Source: Malachius bipustulatus (Eukaryota > Arthropoda > Insecta > Coleoptera > Melyridae). From it: a DNA stretch of 64,000 nucleotides. Positions 33,662 to 44,539 of this stretch are shown piece after piece. Position numbers and translations under genes: made by a program. The notes below the pieces were generated by a model. The model saw nothing but the letters and a program-made list of their open reading frames with translations, was not told where the DNA came from and did not search any database. How positions within the stretch are numbered: the first letter of the stretch is position 1; each line of letters begins with the position of its first letter. The DNA lies in contig OU342633.1 of NCBI GenBank assembly GCA_910589415.1, positions 13,120,858-13,184,857 of the forward strand, given 5' to 3'.

Positions 33662-34053
33662 ATGGTTATTATAGTCGTCTGAATCTCAGATATCGCTTCT
33701 GTAGGCTTACCCAAATTGACGTGTGTTGATATTATTTACTCAAGGTCATGTATTCCTATTTGAAAATGTTCATGTGAATATTTGTATTTGTATTCACGAA
33801 TAGAGATTTTTGTATATTTAGAACATTCCTAATGTACACATAGGTAGGTAGGTACAAATTAACGACCTTATTGACGAGCAAATCATAGATTGAAAACTGT
33901 CGCTAGATCCCAGACTGTTATTTAAAAAATCACATAAATCCATTTAAAAAAACACCAGTGATAATACTGTGCATTAAAGGTGTAATTATATCGCCCATAC
34001 AGGTCCCACTACTCATACCTAACTTCATAAATATAAACAGTATTGGAACTCAC

Positions 34054-34189
34054 ACTTTATCGCATGAAGGAAGTATTCCACACCATGTTCATATAGCCTG
34101 AGAGCTTCTTCATAGTTTTGTTTCCGATCTTCTTCTGTGGCTTTTGTTACTAACTCTATGGCTTTTTGCAAAGTAGTGCCAGAGGCCAT
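34054..34189 (-). CDS. Vps4: Vps4 exon 1 (start of MIT domain)
   Basis: It encodes residues 1-45 and begins [20 protein letters not shown], the first helices of the MIT domain, which bind the MIM tails of ESCRT-III subunits. The ATG at 34189-34187 is the obvious start: it gives the usual Vps4 N-terminus and an in-frame TAA lies close upstream. The exon ends in phase 1 (aag t) before a GTGAGT donor. The split codon joins the AT at the start of exon 2 to give the conserved Tyr-Glu-Ala. The downstream intron is 11 kb. Confidence 0.95.
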
Positions 34190-34860
34190 AACTCCTTAGA
34201 TTATTCAGATAGTCACCACCAAACTGAAGAGTGAAGCCAGAGTCAACTAAACTCCAGAAGATTATTTATAGTCTCGGGGTGCTTGGGATTAACCAAGGTC
34301 TTACACAATATTTAATAAGAACAATGAATTATATTAGGTATAGGTATTAATCACTGCGGTTCTCGAACACTTACTTTACAACAGAATTCCTTCAAAACTT
34401 TGCTGGTATGCCACTTTGCGATTAACAATAACGAATTGGGTGCTGAATTAATTAACAAAATGACCAAATCGATTAATAATAATTGTAATTGCTACACTAC
34501 AAAAAACCGTATTATTTTCGAATTTTCGACCCTGATTGAATTCGCACATCGAGAATTCAGTAATAATGATTGCCAATTCAGGATCGGGATTAGTTATTAG
34601 CAGTTTTTAGTTCGACTTCGCCTATTTATTTAGTAATAGTAAGTAATATGATAAAATATTTTATAATAATAATAATTAATAAAATGAGGAAGATCCAACA
34701 GGATTGAAATCAATGAAATGAAATTCTGAAATTGGATATGACGTAATGTCGTAAATGACGGTGTACTTGTACTGTTATTGTTGTAGGCTGGGTCAAACGT
34801 TGATCCTAAAAACAGCTATTATACCAACTACCACGTACATGTAATGCGCAATGCGCATAG
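34190..34860 (-). promoter_or_regulatory. Vps4: Vps4 5' UTR and probable promoter region
   Basis: This AT-rich stretch lies immediately upstream of the Vps4 ATG. No transcription start or TATA box can be assigned from sequence alone. A 66-codon plus-strand frame at 34400-34600 shows no motif. Position relative to the start codon is the only evidence for a promoter. Confidence 0.4.
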
Positions 34861-34883
34861 CGTGATTGTAATTTGGGAAACTA

Positions 34884-34947
34884 TAGACGCCGTCAGTGTG
34901 ACGTCACAGGGCGGGGCTAAACGTTTCTGGTTCCATACAAACAAACC
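34884..34947. repeat. Inverted repeat arm with TGACGTCA and GC box, left
   Basis: TAGACGCCGTCAGTGTGACG, TCACAGGGCGGGGC and GGTTCCATACAAACAAAC match, inverted and at roughly 80 percent by eye, 41764-41827. A CREB-type palindrome lies next to a GGGCGGGGC box. It may be the end of a mobile element or duplicated promoter sequence. Confidence 0.55.
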
Positions 34948-35119
34948 CTTCACGTGGTTATTGTTGTCAGTTGTCGTGTTTTCTCCTGAAGTTTAACGTG
35001 ATGTTTTACCCCCGCCTCCGCCAGTAGCCAATCGCCATTGACATCGAAGTGATTAGTGAAGCCATTACTGAAGTCATTAGTGATGCCAATGCATGCCATT
35101 AGTGAATAAATACTTAATA

Positions 35120-35345
35120 TTTTAGTTTAGTTAAAATTAGGCAGTTCAGTTACTTTAGTTATAGTTTATAGTACGTTTGTCGGTATTTATTTATTGATTG
35201 GGTGGTTTGATTTGGGTGTTCCCGTAAAATTCCAAGTTTATCCTCTGTTTGTTTTATGAGAAGAAACCAAATCATTTTCCAAAGGTGAAAATGCTGTGGA
35301 ATCTGGCCATGTTGAGAGAATGGAGTTCGAGGCGGAACTTCAAAT
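35120..35345 (+). repeat. Direct repeat copy 1 (partner 41222-41440)
   Basis: Begins AAATTAGGCAGTTCAGTTA and runs through GGTTTGATTTGGGTGTTCCC and AAGGTGAAAATGCTGTGGAA to TGGAGTTCGAGGCGGAACTT. The partner at 41222-41440 is about 95 percent identical by eye. Together with the inverted arms at 34884 and 41764, both ends of a 7-kb interval are built from the same pieces. Confidence 0.75.
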
Positions 35346-35349
35346 AATT

Positions 35350-37130
35350 AATTATCGTTCTTGAATACTATCGTTCTTGAAACCATGACGTAAATATGTA
35401 AACAAGACATTATCAATACAAACCGCGCGAAATACTCCTTACTGAAAGGACCCAAACCATATGACAACTGCGCATGTTAAAAATTGAAAACTTAAGAGTC
35501 GATCCTATTCAGTTATATTCTGTGAATTCAAATGTCACTTGTCACTTTTCAAGCTTTCAAAGCAGAAACGTCATTTTTGTCAGTCACTCGATGTATCCAA
35601 AAACGTGGTACGCATTTGTCATTAGTGAACCCTCAGCGGTCAGACAGCACTTTATTACTGACATCGAGAGAGTGAGCACGGGCCGTCGAGCTCAGCTGTT
35701 TTTGGTTATACACTCCCAGCATTTGTTATTTGTTTATTTGTGCCTACTACACACGTGAGTTTATTCTTTTTCTTATTTATTTGTTATTGCAATATTAAAA
35801 GAGACTAGCTCTTACCTTTTACTGTTTATTTATTGTTTGAAACATGATTTGTTTAAAAGCCAATGGTAAGGAGGCGCACGTGGCTTTTGTTTAATTGTTA
35901 TGGGGCCCATGCCCATAGCGTTTTAATAATTATTTCTGTGTGTAAAGAGGTTTACAATTGCTATCTATTTTAATTGGTAAATTAACACGTGCTGCTCGAC
36001 TTTTAATTTTATCTCATGAAAATCATACAATTGTATGACGCCACGTTTTGCAGTAGCAGGGCCCCATTTTTAACACCAATTGTATAACACCACGTTTTAC
36101 AGAAAACATGATTCATTTTGACTCCACGTTTTACCGAAGTCTTTGTTTATTTGAATTATTTAAATTTATTTATTGAAATCTTGAATCAGCACATGCCTTT
36201 TTGATTATTATTATGATTATTATTATTTTGATCAAGCACATTTCTCTAACAATTTATTTTACCATGTTCACATTTTCTTTGTATTTTCAACTTTTCCTGC
36301 TCTCAACAATTTTATTTACATTTTATTCATGAAACTATTTAGACGATCACACTGTATAATTTTATTATATCTTTGATTGCATTTTATTGGTGAATTTTAA
36401 CTTCTTTATCATTATCGTCAATTTAATGAACATTTGCCTTTTTTATTTTAATCTTGTTTATGCTAAATTAATTTCACTTGTGACTTGTTTGATCATTAAT
36501 CATTTTATTTAAATTGAAATTTTATTGTTTTGGAATGCGAACGGACACAAGTACAGACGAATTTGATTTCTTTTCTAAATTGTTATCGAGGACTGTCTTT
36601 TTACGGATCGATAACGCCTCTGCTATATAATATGTTTGGCCTCATTTTGTATTTCATATTTCCTGGACTCTAAACTATATATTTATTTTGATGATGCTAC
36701 TGATTTTACTTGCTCTGACCTATTTATTTATTGCTACTGATTTACATGCCCGATCTATTATTTACTTGCTGCCATTTATTTACTCGCCTGATCTATTTAT
36801 TTGTTTTTATGCATTTTTGTGTGTCTTGTTTCCTTTTCAGGAGGTATGAGTCCTTGAAATAGAAAGATAAAATGTGGTCTTCCTGAATATAACAGATTTG
36901 TTTATCAATGTCAATTTAGCACCAAAACGGTGAGGATGTTATGTGTTGTGTCTCTTGTATTTTATGTTTTTGTCATGGTGTATTTTTATGTAAAATCCTA
37001 AATGAAACGGCGATATGATTTTGTATGTTTGACTCACGAATCGCGACGTTAGACAACGACGCTTCAATCTGTTGTATAGGTTGTGTCTCATTTTAACGTG
37101 GGATGTCCTTTGGAATCGATTTTATTTATT
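35350..37130. other. Intergenic, no supported gene
   Basis: Between Vps4 and the THAP-like exons. A GTGAGT at about 35756 and a polypyrimidine tract with CAG at about 36840 could bound a non-coding exon pair, but there is no coding support. Mostly AT-rich. Confidence 0.35.
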
Positions 37131-37136
37131 TGGTAT

Positions 37137-37300
37137 TAGTCCACGGAGGTGTTGAGAGAGTCGATTAGGCTTCCGCATCAACAAGGTCTAATTTATGTGT
37201 GTTTTATTACGTCTTTTCTATTAGTCCGGGGTGTTGAGAAAGTCGATTAGGCTTCCGCATCAACAAGGTCTAATTTATGTGTGTTTTGTTATGTCTTTTC
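37137..37300 (+). repeat. Tandem duplication, about 80-bp unit
   Basis: GTTGAGAGAGTCGATTAGG plus CTTCCGCATCAACAAGGTC, then TAATTTATGTGTGTTTTATT, occurs twice in a row with few differences. Confidence 0.85.
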
Positions 37301-37764
37301 TTTACAGGTACTAAACGGTTCGCAAAGACTAACGTTAAAATGACAGGTCACCATAATACAAGAGATTAGTTCTCACCCCTCAACGCCCAAGCGAATGCTT
37401 GATTCTAGCATGTCGTCGTTTCATTGTATGTGTTTCGTTGTGTGTTTTTCTTGTATATTTTTGTATTTTATTTCTTGGCACTTTGCAAGTCCGAGGTCGG
37501 TTCTTTTCACTGGGTTTTCTTTTTTTCCTCGTGACTATAAACTTTCTTAGGAGGAAAACCCTTTTTGGGATCACTGGGTAAACAGACTAAACATTCAAAT
37601 CAATTTAAAAGTCAATAAATCAATTCATTCAAGGGGAAACTCTGTCTTTTAAATTAAATCTCCTATCTCTCAACAAAAGACTCTCTCAAAGTATTTTCGT
37701 AGCGTTTGCTACGAACGAACCAAAATAAGGTTACTACACAAACACAACGGATGGTCCAAACAAA

Positions 37765-37850
37765 AGGTAAAACACGAGCCCAGGTAAATCACGAGCCAAA
37801 AGGTAAAACACGAGCCCAGGTAAATCATGAGCCAAAGGTAAACGACGACC
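37765..37850 (+). repeat. Minisatellite of GGTAAAACACGAGCC units
   Basis: The unit GGTAAAACACGAGCCCA then GGTAAATCACGAGCC is repeated about two and a half times with small changes. No coding significance seen. The rest of 37300-38480 holds no supported gene. Confidence 0.75.
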
Positions 37851-38483
37851 ACAAACGGTAAGTAAGTGATGTGGTCATTTATTTGAAATCAGGGAGGGAG
37901 AACTTTAAATTCAAATCAAACCTTCAGGGCGGGAAATCCAAACAGTCATTCATGACAGACAAGTTCACATTTCAAACGTCAAAGGGGTTCTTCTTTTTCA
38001 AGACCATTCAGTCTGGGGGCCACATTACTGACTTCACTGCGCAAGACGTAGAACCTCCATTTTGAGAGTTCAGATAGTTTACATCCCCATTCTTTACCGT
38101 CAACAAGGATTCAGGATTTTAGGCATGTTACACTACAGAAATGACTGCGCATGACGCAGGATCCAAATTTTTAAAGGTAGTTTACACTACATTACTAATA
38201 ATTAAATAGCATAATATTTCTAATAAACTCGAACAACAATAATGATAGACGTGATTTAAATCATATTTGAATATAATTTTCAATGTTAAGATATGAAACA
38301 CAAAATGCTCGGCAACGTCGTATGTTTACGCGACTACGATATTTTTACAAATTTTACAAAGCCATTAATCATTTCGAGTACGGTGTTGTCCATATTTTGA
38401 TTTCTTTAGACGAGTGTTTTGTGGAAATTAAAGTGTTTCGTGCTATTATTTTCACCAATTTAAAATTATAGGTAGTATAGACA

Positions 38484-38548
38484 ATGGTGCGAATTTGCTT
38501 GATTTGCAAGAAAAGAGACGATTTAAACCTAGAAGTTTGTTTTCGTAG
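38484..38548 (+). CDS. THAP-domain protein, candidate exon 1
   Basis: The ATG at 38484 opens MVRICLICKKRDDLNLEVCF with a final R. This resembles the start of a THAP zinc finger: C-x2-C, then an acidic/polar spacer and an F before the FP turn. The exon ends at a strong GTGAGT donor in phase 2 (AG). The split codon is completed by the A at 39243, the start of the next candidate exon. It is divergently oriented to Vps4, whose start lies 4.3 kb away. The zinc-binding Cys-x2-His of the second half was not located, so the gene is incomplete here. It could be a host gene or a decayed transposon. Confidence 0.42.
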
Positions 38549-38702
38549 GTGAGTACTAGTAAAGTAAGGAGTAAGGCTATGTCATATCAGTGCTGTAGTC
38601 ACCGCAGCGAAGAATCTTTGGCAAATCCAGTAAAATTATTATCTCAGTATATTAGGTATTAATTCATAAAAATAGTGAATTGTGGGTCAATGAGTATAAG
38701 CA

Positions 38703-38957
38703 GTTTTTTTATTAGGTATTATTTTGATAATTGGGCTTTAGGTTCCGGCTTACTTTTTCGAAGTTTTAGATTTTGACAAATCTAAATCTAAATGTCATAT
38801 ATTTTATTTCACTTTTAAATTTTTATTTGTAGATACTTTACTTATTATTAATTGTGATCAAGGGACTAATCAATCCCGAAAAGTTAAACTTCCGATTGGT
38901 ACCTTCGAAAATATTAAGCCGGAACCTAAAGCCCAATTATCAAAATAATCCCTAATA
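38703..38957. mobile_element. TIR MITE, about 255 bp
   Basis: ATTTTGATAATTGGGCTTTA and GGTTCCGGCTTA at the left; TAAGCCGGAACC and TAAAGCCCAATTATCAAAAT at the right, about 33 bp of inverted repeat. Flanked by TATTAGGTATT and its near mirror. Confidence 0.82.
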
Positions 38958-38959
38958 TA

Positions 38960-39235
38960 CTTCATCGGCGTCAATTTGGTTCAATAGTTATAATTTTCTA
39001 ATTATCCTCTAATACCGTTATCTCAGAAGATGTTCGCAAATTGGATGACTTTACAACTTCAACTGTTACACCAGTTCCTTTCTGAGATTTGCGTTCCTGT
39101 TTAATTTAGGAATATCTATACGTTTGTCTCAAAAATTTCACAAATCACCTTTATTGAGGGTCTAATAAATAACAAAAAATATTATGAATGTCTTTTGTAA
39201 TCTACTAGTTAAATATGCTAAAGTACCTACGTATT
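38960..39235. other. Candidate intron sequence of the THAP-like gene
   Basis: No other feature seen. A pyrimidine-rich run precedes the acceptor at 39241-39242. Confidence 0.3.
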
Positions 39236-39242
39236 GTCTTAG

Positions 39243-39303
39243 ACTTTCTGTGAATCAGGAGAAGAGATTGCTTTGGCTTTCCATACATCTAAGAAAATTA
39301 GGA
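39243..39303 (+). CDS. THAP-domain protein, candidate exon 2
   Basis: After a TATTGTCTTAG acceptor the frame reads LSVNQEKRLLWLSIHLRKLG, fitting the THAP segment with the invariant Trp (R-x-x-W-L). Phase matches the donor at 38548. A possible donor GTAATC follows at 39304. The frame itself extends further (39184-39417), but the N-terminal part upstream of the acceptor has no THAP features. A 255-bp MITE lies in the intron between the two exons. Confidence 0.4.
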
Positions 39304-39309
39304 GTAATC

Positions 39310-39985
39310 TTCATACAGACAGTAGATAAGTATGGTATTCCATTAATCATACAAAGTAACCCAAACTCGCTATTTTTCGTTCTAAATAAAACAGGAAATA
39401 ATAATTACCTATCTTAAAAATCGCTACGCCATTGGCTGTCGTCGCGGAGATCTCTGACAGCATTGGAATTTTCACCTAAATCCTCTATTTATGCGATCGG
39501 TCACTCCTTTTCCCACTCACATGAAGATACAAATTAGATTATGGATTTCGATTATTCTTATTAATGAATAGAATGCTGGGTGTATTTTTTTTAGACGTCA
39601 TTAATTAGTGTCTACCAAGATGCTTTTTCTTAGTTACTACGTTAGATATCGAGTTAAAAATTATAGTTACCCAATACTACAGTCTACAGCTTCGTAGTTC
39701 CTATAAACCCGTAATATGTTTTTAATACCCACTGAAAGAAGATTCCTCGATTTCTATTCGTGTTATTTTATTATTTTGTTTCATTTTTCAAACTACGCTT
39801 TTTTCCACTTGATACCTACGCCTGTGACCAAATGTGCCAAAAATGTGACATCCAGCTGTTCAAACATAACCGTGTTAAGTAAACGTCAACGAGTGAATGC
39901 GCTACCCTAGTAAGTGTTATTAGTGTCGGTAATGCAGGTTCCCTATACCTCACTTTTTATTACATGTAAAATGTAAATAGCGGAG
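39310..39985. other. No supported feature
   Basis: AT-rich sequence; the 64-codon frame at 39716-39910 lacks recognisable motifs. Confidence 0.35.
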
Positions 39986-39989
39986 AGCT

Positions 39990-40720
39990 GCACGTATAAC
40001 GCCGCGTCCTAGCTGCATCCGGGGACTGCGTTGCGTGCGTTGCGTGCGTGCGTTGCGGGGAACGATTAAAATAAAACACATGCAAAGCAATGGGAGTGTC
40101 CTCAGTAGACGCGTTTGCCCGCAAAGTCGTACGATAAAACGACACCGCAACGCACGCATTGTATTAAATTGAAATATTTAGTTTTTTCATCTGTCAAAAT
40201 CTTGCAATTTTTGCGGCGGGCAGGAAATTTTTTCAATTTCGATTGCCTTCGTGCCAAAGCGAAACATTTTGTGCAATAAGAGAAATCTATTTTACAAGAA
40301 CAAGAGTCAAGGTACACTGGGAATGTGAAAATGTCTCGAATTTAGGCTTTTAAAGTATAAGTATGAGGTCTATTAACTTCTATTGTAGACCTTTTTATAT
40401 TTAACCTACCTGCTATTTATCTATTTATCAAATCTATACCTATTTCTATAGATATTATTGTCTTATTGTTTCTTTCTCTTAAGTAACATGTTTCTTTCTG
40501 TGATTTTCAAGTCTTTCAAGCTCCAACAACCTACTGGTTTCCAAATTAAAACGTATTTAATCTGAAGCTGCACCAGAAATAGTTGGATTGGAAACCATTT
40601 TTTCGCCCGCACCGCACGCATTCAGTTAGGACACACTCAAAATTTCTCGTGCGAGTTTGCGTTGCGTGCGTTCCCCGCATCGCACGCAACGCATTACCCG
40701 GATGCAGCTAGGACACGGCG
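39990..40720. mobile_element. TIR element with CGCCGCGTCCTAGCTGCATC ends
   Basis: The left end ACGCCGCGTCCTAGCTGCAT then CCGGGGACTGCGTTGCGTGC is complementary to the right end GCACGCAACGCATTACCCGG then ATGCAGCTAGGACACGGCG. The ends are GC-rich with GCGT repeats, while the interior is AT-rich and has no transposase frame. A second copy of its left 490 bp begins at 40722, directly adjacent. Confidence 0.75.
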
Positions 40721-40721
40721 T

Positions 40722-41213
40722 AACGCCGCGTCCTAACTGCATCCGGGGACTGCGTTGCTTGCGTGCGTCGCTGTGAACGATTAAAATAAAATAAAACACA
40801 TGCAAAGCAATGGGAGTGTCCACAGTAGACGCGTTGCCCGCAAAAGTCGTACGATAAAACGACACCGCAACGCACGTATTGTTTTAAATTGAAATGTGAT
40901 GTATATATCCATCCGTCAAAACTTTGCGATTTTTAATTTTTTACTGCGGGCAGGAAGTTTTGATTTCCATCGGGCCAAAGCGAAACATTATTGTGCAAGA
41001 AGAGAAATCTATTTTACAAGAACAAGAGTCAAGGTACACTGGGAATGTGAAAATGTCTCGAATTAAGGTTTTTAAAGTAAGTATGAGGTCTATTAACTTC
41101 TATTGTGTAGACCTATTTTTATTTAACCTACCTTCTATTTATCTATCAAATCTATACCTATTTCTATAGATTACTTGCGTCTTATTGTTTCTTTCTCTTA
41201 AGTAACATGTTTT
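40722..41213. mobile_element. Adjacent 3'-truncated copy of the same TIR element
   Basis: It repeats 39992-40500 in direct orientation (AACGCCGCGTCCTAACTGCA to CTTAAGTAACATGTTT) and then breaks off into the direct repeat at 41222. The junction of the two copies forms a GC-rich palindrome centred on about 40721. Confidence 0.75.
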
Positions 41214-41221
41214 AAGTTTAA

Positions 41222-41440
41222 GTAACAAATTAGGCAGTTCAGTTAGGTACTTATTTAGTTATAGTTTATAGTACGTCTGTCGGTATTTATTTATTGATTG
41301 AGTGGTTTGATTTGGGTGTTCCCGTAAAATTCCAAGTTTATCCTCAGTTTGTTTTACGAAGAAACCAAAGAATTTTCCAAAGGTGAAAATGCTGTAGAAT
41401 CTGGCCATGTTGAGAGAATGGAGTTCGAGGCGGAACTTAA
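41222..41440 (+). repeat. Direct repeat copy 2 (partner 35120-35345)
   Basis: Matches 35120-35345 from AAATTAGGCAGTTCAGTTA to AGTTCGAGGCGGAACTT. Confidence 0.75.
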
Positions 41441-41449
41441 AATAATTCG

Positions 41450-42640
41450 TGGAACAGTATACCCGCCAGCATGAAAAACAAAAACCTAATACCTAGCGTT
41501 GAGGTAAGAATATCCTGCTAGCAAATTCAACAGGTCGTGGCAATGGGTTAATTGTTTTTTTAATTTACAGATAGAATTGAAGGATGTTATCTCATTGGGA
41601 AAAGTATAGTTGTTTTCCTAAAGGGTATTAAATGCCATCACATTTGCAGCACTTTTGAAGTTCTTGTTCTACTAATGAGAGTTCTACATTAGAGCTTTGA
41701 TGTTTGAGGAGACAACTTCCATCAGAACTGGCAAACCTGTAAACGTCAAACCTGTAAACAACGTTTGTTTGTATGGAACCCTGGCCGTTGGCCCCGCCCA
41801 CTGACGTCATCACTGTCGGCGTCTATTCTGTATTGTTTACATTGTTTACGTCAAACGTCGAGAATGAATTGCTTACGCTTAAAGACACATCACTGTCAAG
41901 CTGTCATGATTGCCAAGGTGACGGTCATAATAACGGCCGTGTGCGCGTGAGCGTGAGCGTGACTGCATGAGCTTGAGCCTTGTCCGTCGGCGGTCGGCGT
42001 CTTTTCTTTAAGCTCTTTGTTCTTGTTTCTTGGTTCTTGCTGGACTTCTTGGTTCTTCTTGGTCTATTTAAACTAAGATGGGAGAGTTTTCAAAAGTCGT
42101 CAAAATGTTTGTGAATGTGAAGTTAATAGTAATAAGTAAGTTTGAGTTTTCATCTTCTAAAAAATGTGACAGAGAGGCGAGGGTAACAAATTTACGGGTC
42201 TGGGAAAAATACAATAGATCCTCCATTTTCCCTCACTTCATTTCCACCCAAGTGCAAGTAAGATGATAGCAGTAATGGCTTGAAGCAGGATATCAGGAAG
42301 GGAAATCGCGTGGTTATTGGCCATGCAGGAGCAGGCGGTAAAATGGGGGTGCTTGGCGTAGCGAGAGATGGAATCCATACTTTTAGGTAGGTACTCCATA
42401 TCCTATCAGTATCATGGTTAATGCTTCCTATAAAAAACTTCATTTCACAGGAAAACGAAGTCCATGTGGGTGAATATTCGGATGATGAACTTTTCTGGCT
42501 GCTCCTCAAAATGATTGTAAGTAAAATAATTAATTATTATTTATTATCCTTCATTATACCTAAGAAGTGAGTAAGGCCATCTTTCATTGGTGATCCTGTT
42601 ACATTTTTTGTGCTTACAGTTTTGACATATTTTTGATGCA
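41450..42640. other. No firm gene; one possible small exon
   Basis: At 42450-42520 the text TTTCACAG, then a frame ENEVHVGEYSDDELFWLLLK, then GTAAGT has exon-like borders, but I recognise no protein. A frame at 42295-42390 (GNRVVIGHAGAGGKMGVLGV) is also protein-like but unassigned. Either could be part of the THAP-like gene or of an old transposon. Confidence 0.25.
41764..41827. repeat. Inverted repeat arm with TGACGTCA and GC box, right
   Basis: GTTTGTTTGTATGGAACCC, then GGCCCCGCCCACTGACGTC and GTCGGCGTCTATTCTG; inverted partner of 34884-34947. Downstream (41930-42010) is unusually GC-rich with GCGTGAGCGTGAGCGTGA. Confidence 0.55.
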
Positions 42641-42654
42641 CACTCCAAACATGT

Positions 42655-42945
42655 GTGGGTAATCCTGTTGTTTAGTCTTCCAAAACACCCCTCACATGCC
42701 CATTCCACTTTTTTCACTCGCGTCTCTCACAGCAGTCACAGTGTTGCTGCATTAAATCAGGTCTTTGGTCAGGGTAGGTTTTTTTTTTCCTTTAAATGTC
42801 CCTAAAATAAAAAAAAACCTACCCTGACCGAAGACCTGATTTAATGCAGCAACACTGTGACTGCTGTGAGAGACGCGAGTGGAAAAAGTGGAATGGGCAT
42901 GTGAGGGGTGTTTTGGAAGACTAAACAACAGGATTACCCAAGTGT
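42655..42945. mobile_element. Palindromic MITE, 290 bp
   Basis: AATCCTGTTGTTTAGTCTTC and CAAAACACCCCTCACATGCC at the left, mirrored at the right by GGCATGTGAGGGGTGTTTTG and GAAGACTAAACAACAGGATT. The arms are about 140 bp, near identical, with an AAA/TTT-rich centre. Related to the split element at 30840-32580. Confidence 0.88.
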
Positions 42946-43469
42946 GCTTGGAACAACCAAAACAAGCATAAAATGTTTTCCGTTTTATTCTTGAAGGGCA
43001 GGTGTAACAGGTTTTACGCTTTCGTAATTTTTCTTCACCTCTTTCAATAGGTTCATCGGGGAGGACATTTAGGATTCGACTTCGACAAATAGATGACCTC
43101 ACATCTGTAATACTTGTAAAATAAAATAAGAACTGAAAAAAAGGAAGCATTACTAATGTGTTTATGTCTATGATTTGTTTATTTTTGTAAGGTAATTGAT
43201 ATTAGAATCAAACTTAGGGTTTAGGACCATCCTGTATATCACCTCCTGGATAGTATGGCAATTGTTGTATTTTCTTTCTCTGTTTTGCTTTTCATTCATT
43301 TCTCTCTTGCTGGACAGTTCATGCTCACCTCCCTATTCAGATTTCTTTTTATCAGTGTTATCTGCAAGAGATAATTTGAATTAATAATTGTAATTTGATA
43401 TATTCATTTTTGGGAGATTTTTCAATCCTCAATAATTATTATTAACTATTTACTGCGGGCATAAGAGAC

Positions 43470-44530
43470 CATATCAGCGAGTGTTGGGCCTTGTGTATTA
43501 ATTTGTTTCAATATCTTCGGGGATTTAGTAGGCCCACACGAGAATTGGTTCATCGGTTATCCTTGGTTGTGTTAAGGATCGTTTAAGGGAACCATTCCTG
43601 TAAAGGGATAGAAAATCTGTTGTTTGTGTCTTCTTAAACCACCTAAAGTGCCTAAATAAAACTCTAGGGACTAGGGGTAAGTTTGATTGAGCAAAATCTC
43701 CATTACGGACCACCTTCTAATATTCAAATTGTTCTTGTAGAGTTTTTCTTTTCCGTTGAATTTTGGGGTGCTGTCTTACCTCGTCTCGAGCTTCGGTGAT
43801 ACTACTCGGGACCGAACACCTGGTACCTGTCCAACCACCCGGTATCGACCTCTTGGCCGGTGGCCGATCTTAGGTCCGGGCCACACCAACTACGCCCCAG
43901 GCCACCGCTTCCCTTGGAGTCTTGTTCGTAAGCGGTCCAGTCGTTCAAGGTAGGAACGTTCCATTTATTTAACCTCCACCAATTCTGCCAATAAAAGTAC
44001 GACGTTAAAAACTATCCAGTCATACACGGACCCCAGTCATTGGGACCATACTAGCCTCGGGAAGAATTCCGACGTCAGTGTTGAGCTTGATTTCTCCTAG
44101 TGTTTGATATTATTCATTTATAAGTACTTATTGGTTATTCTACCATTTCAATTAGGCTGATATAGGTACCTAAGCAGGTAGATACCTAACTAATGAGGTA
44201 GCGCTGCTCCAGAGGTATTAATAAACAACCGAATTGTATAGTATATAATTATTATCATAACGCTCATAGAATATAAATTATAAACCAGTGATTAATAAAT
44301 AAGGGAGAAATTTTATAACCTAAATTCTAAGAGAATAAACGAACTCTTGTTTTCTCTTCCTTGTTGTTTTTTTGATTTGTTTGGCAGGACAGATGATATC
44401 GTGGCCTGCCGTAATCGGGGCTTTACCCTATATTATTTAAGAGTCTCTTAGCTCTAATTATTTTTTTTAATTGTATACTTAAATGTATTGTTTTAAGTGA
44501 CGTAGGCGAAAACCCAACGTTACACATCAC
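43470..44530. other. Possible solo LTR or LTR-like sequence with GC-rich core
   Basis: The segment 43780-43960 is strikingly GC-rich (CCGGTGGCCGATCTTAGGTC, CGGGCCACACC, CCCCAGGCCACCGC). It is followed by a pyrimidine-rich stretch and AATAAA-like signals at 44285-44340. A TGTTGGGCC at 43474 and CCCAACGTTACA at 44509 could be LTR ends, but no second copy, primer site or pol gene is visible. No coding frame is supported. Confidence 0.3.
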
Positions 44531-44539
44531 ATCTGACGT

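Noticed and set aside
35474..35758. 94-codon plus-strand frame upstream of Vps4 as a gene
   Set aside because: No recognisable domain. It ends near a possible splice donor, but without any partner exon it cannot be supported.
37137..37850. CRISPR-like direct repeats
   Set aside because: The context is an insect nuclear genome, and the units are adjacent or overlapping without spacer structure; they are a simple tandem duplication and a minisatellite.
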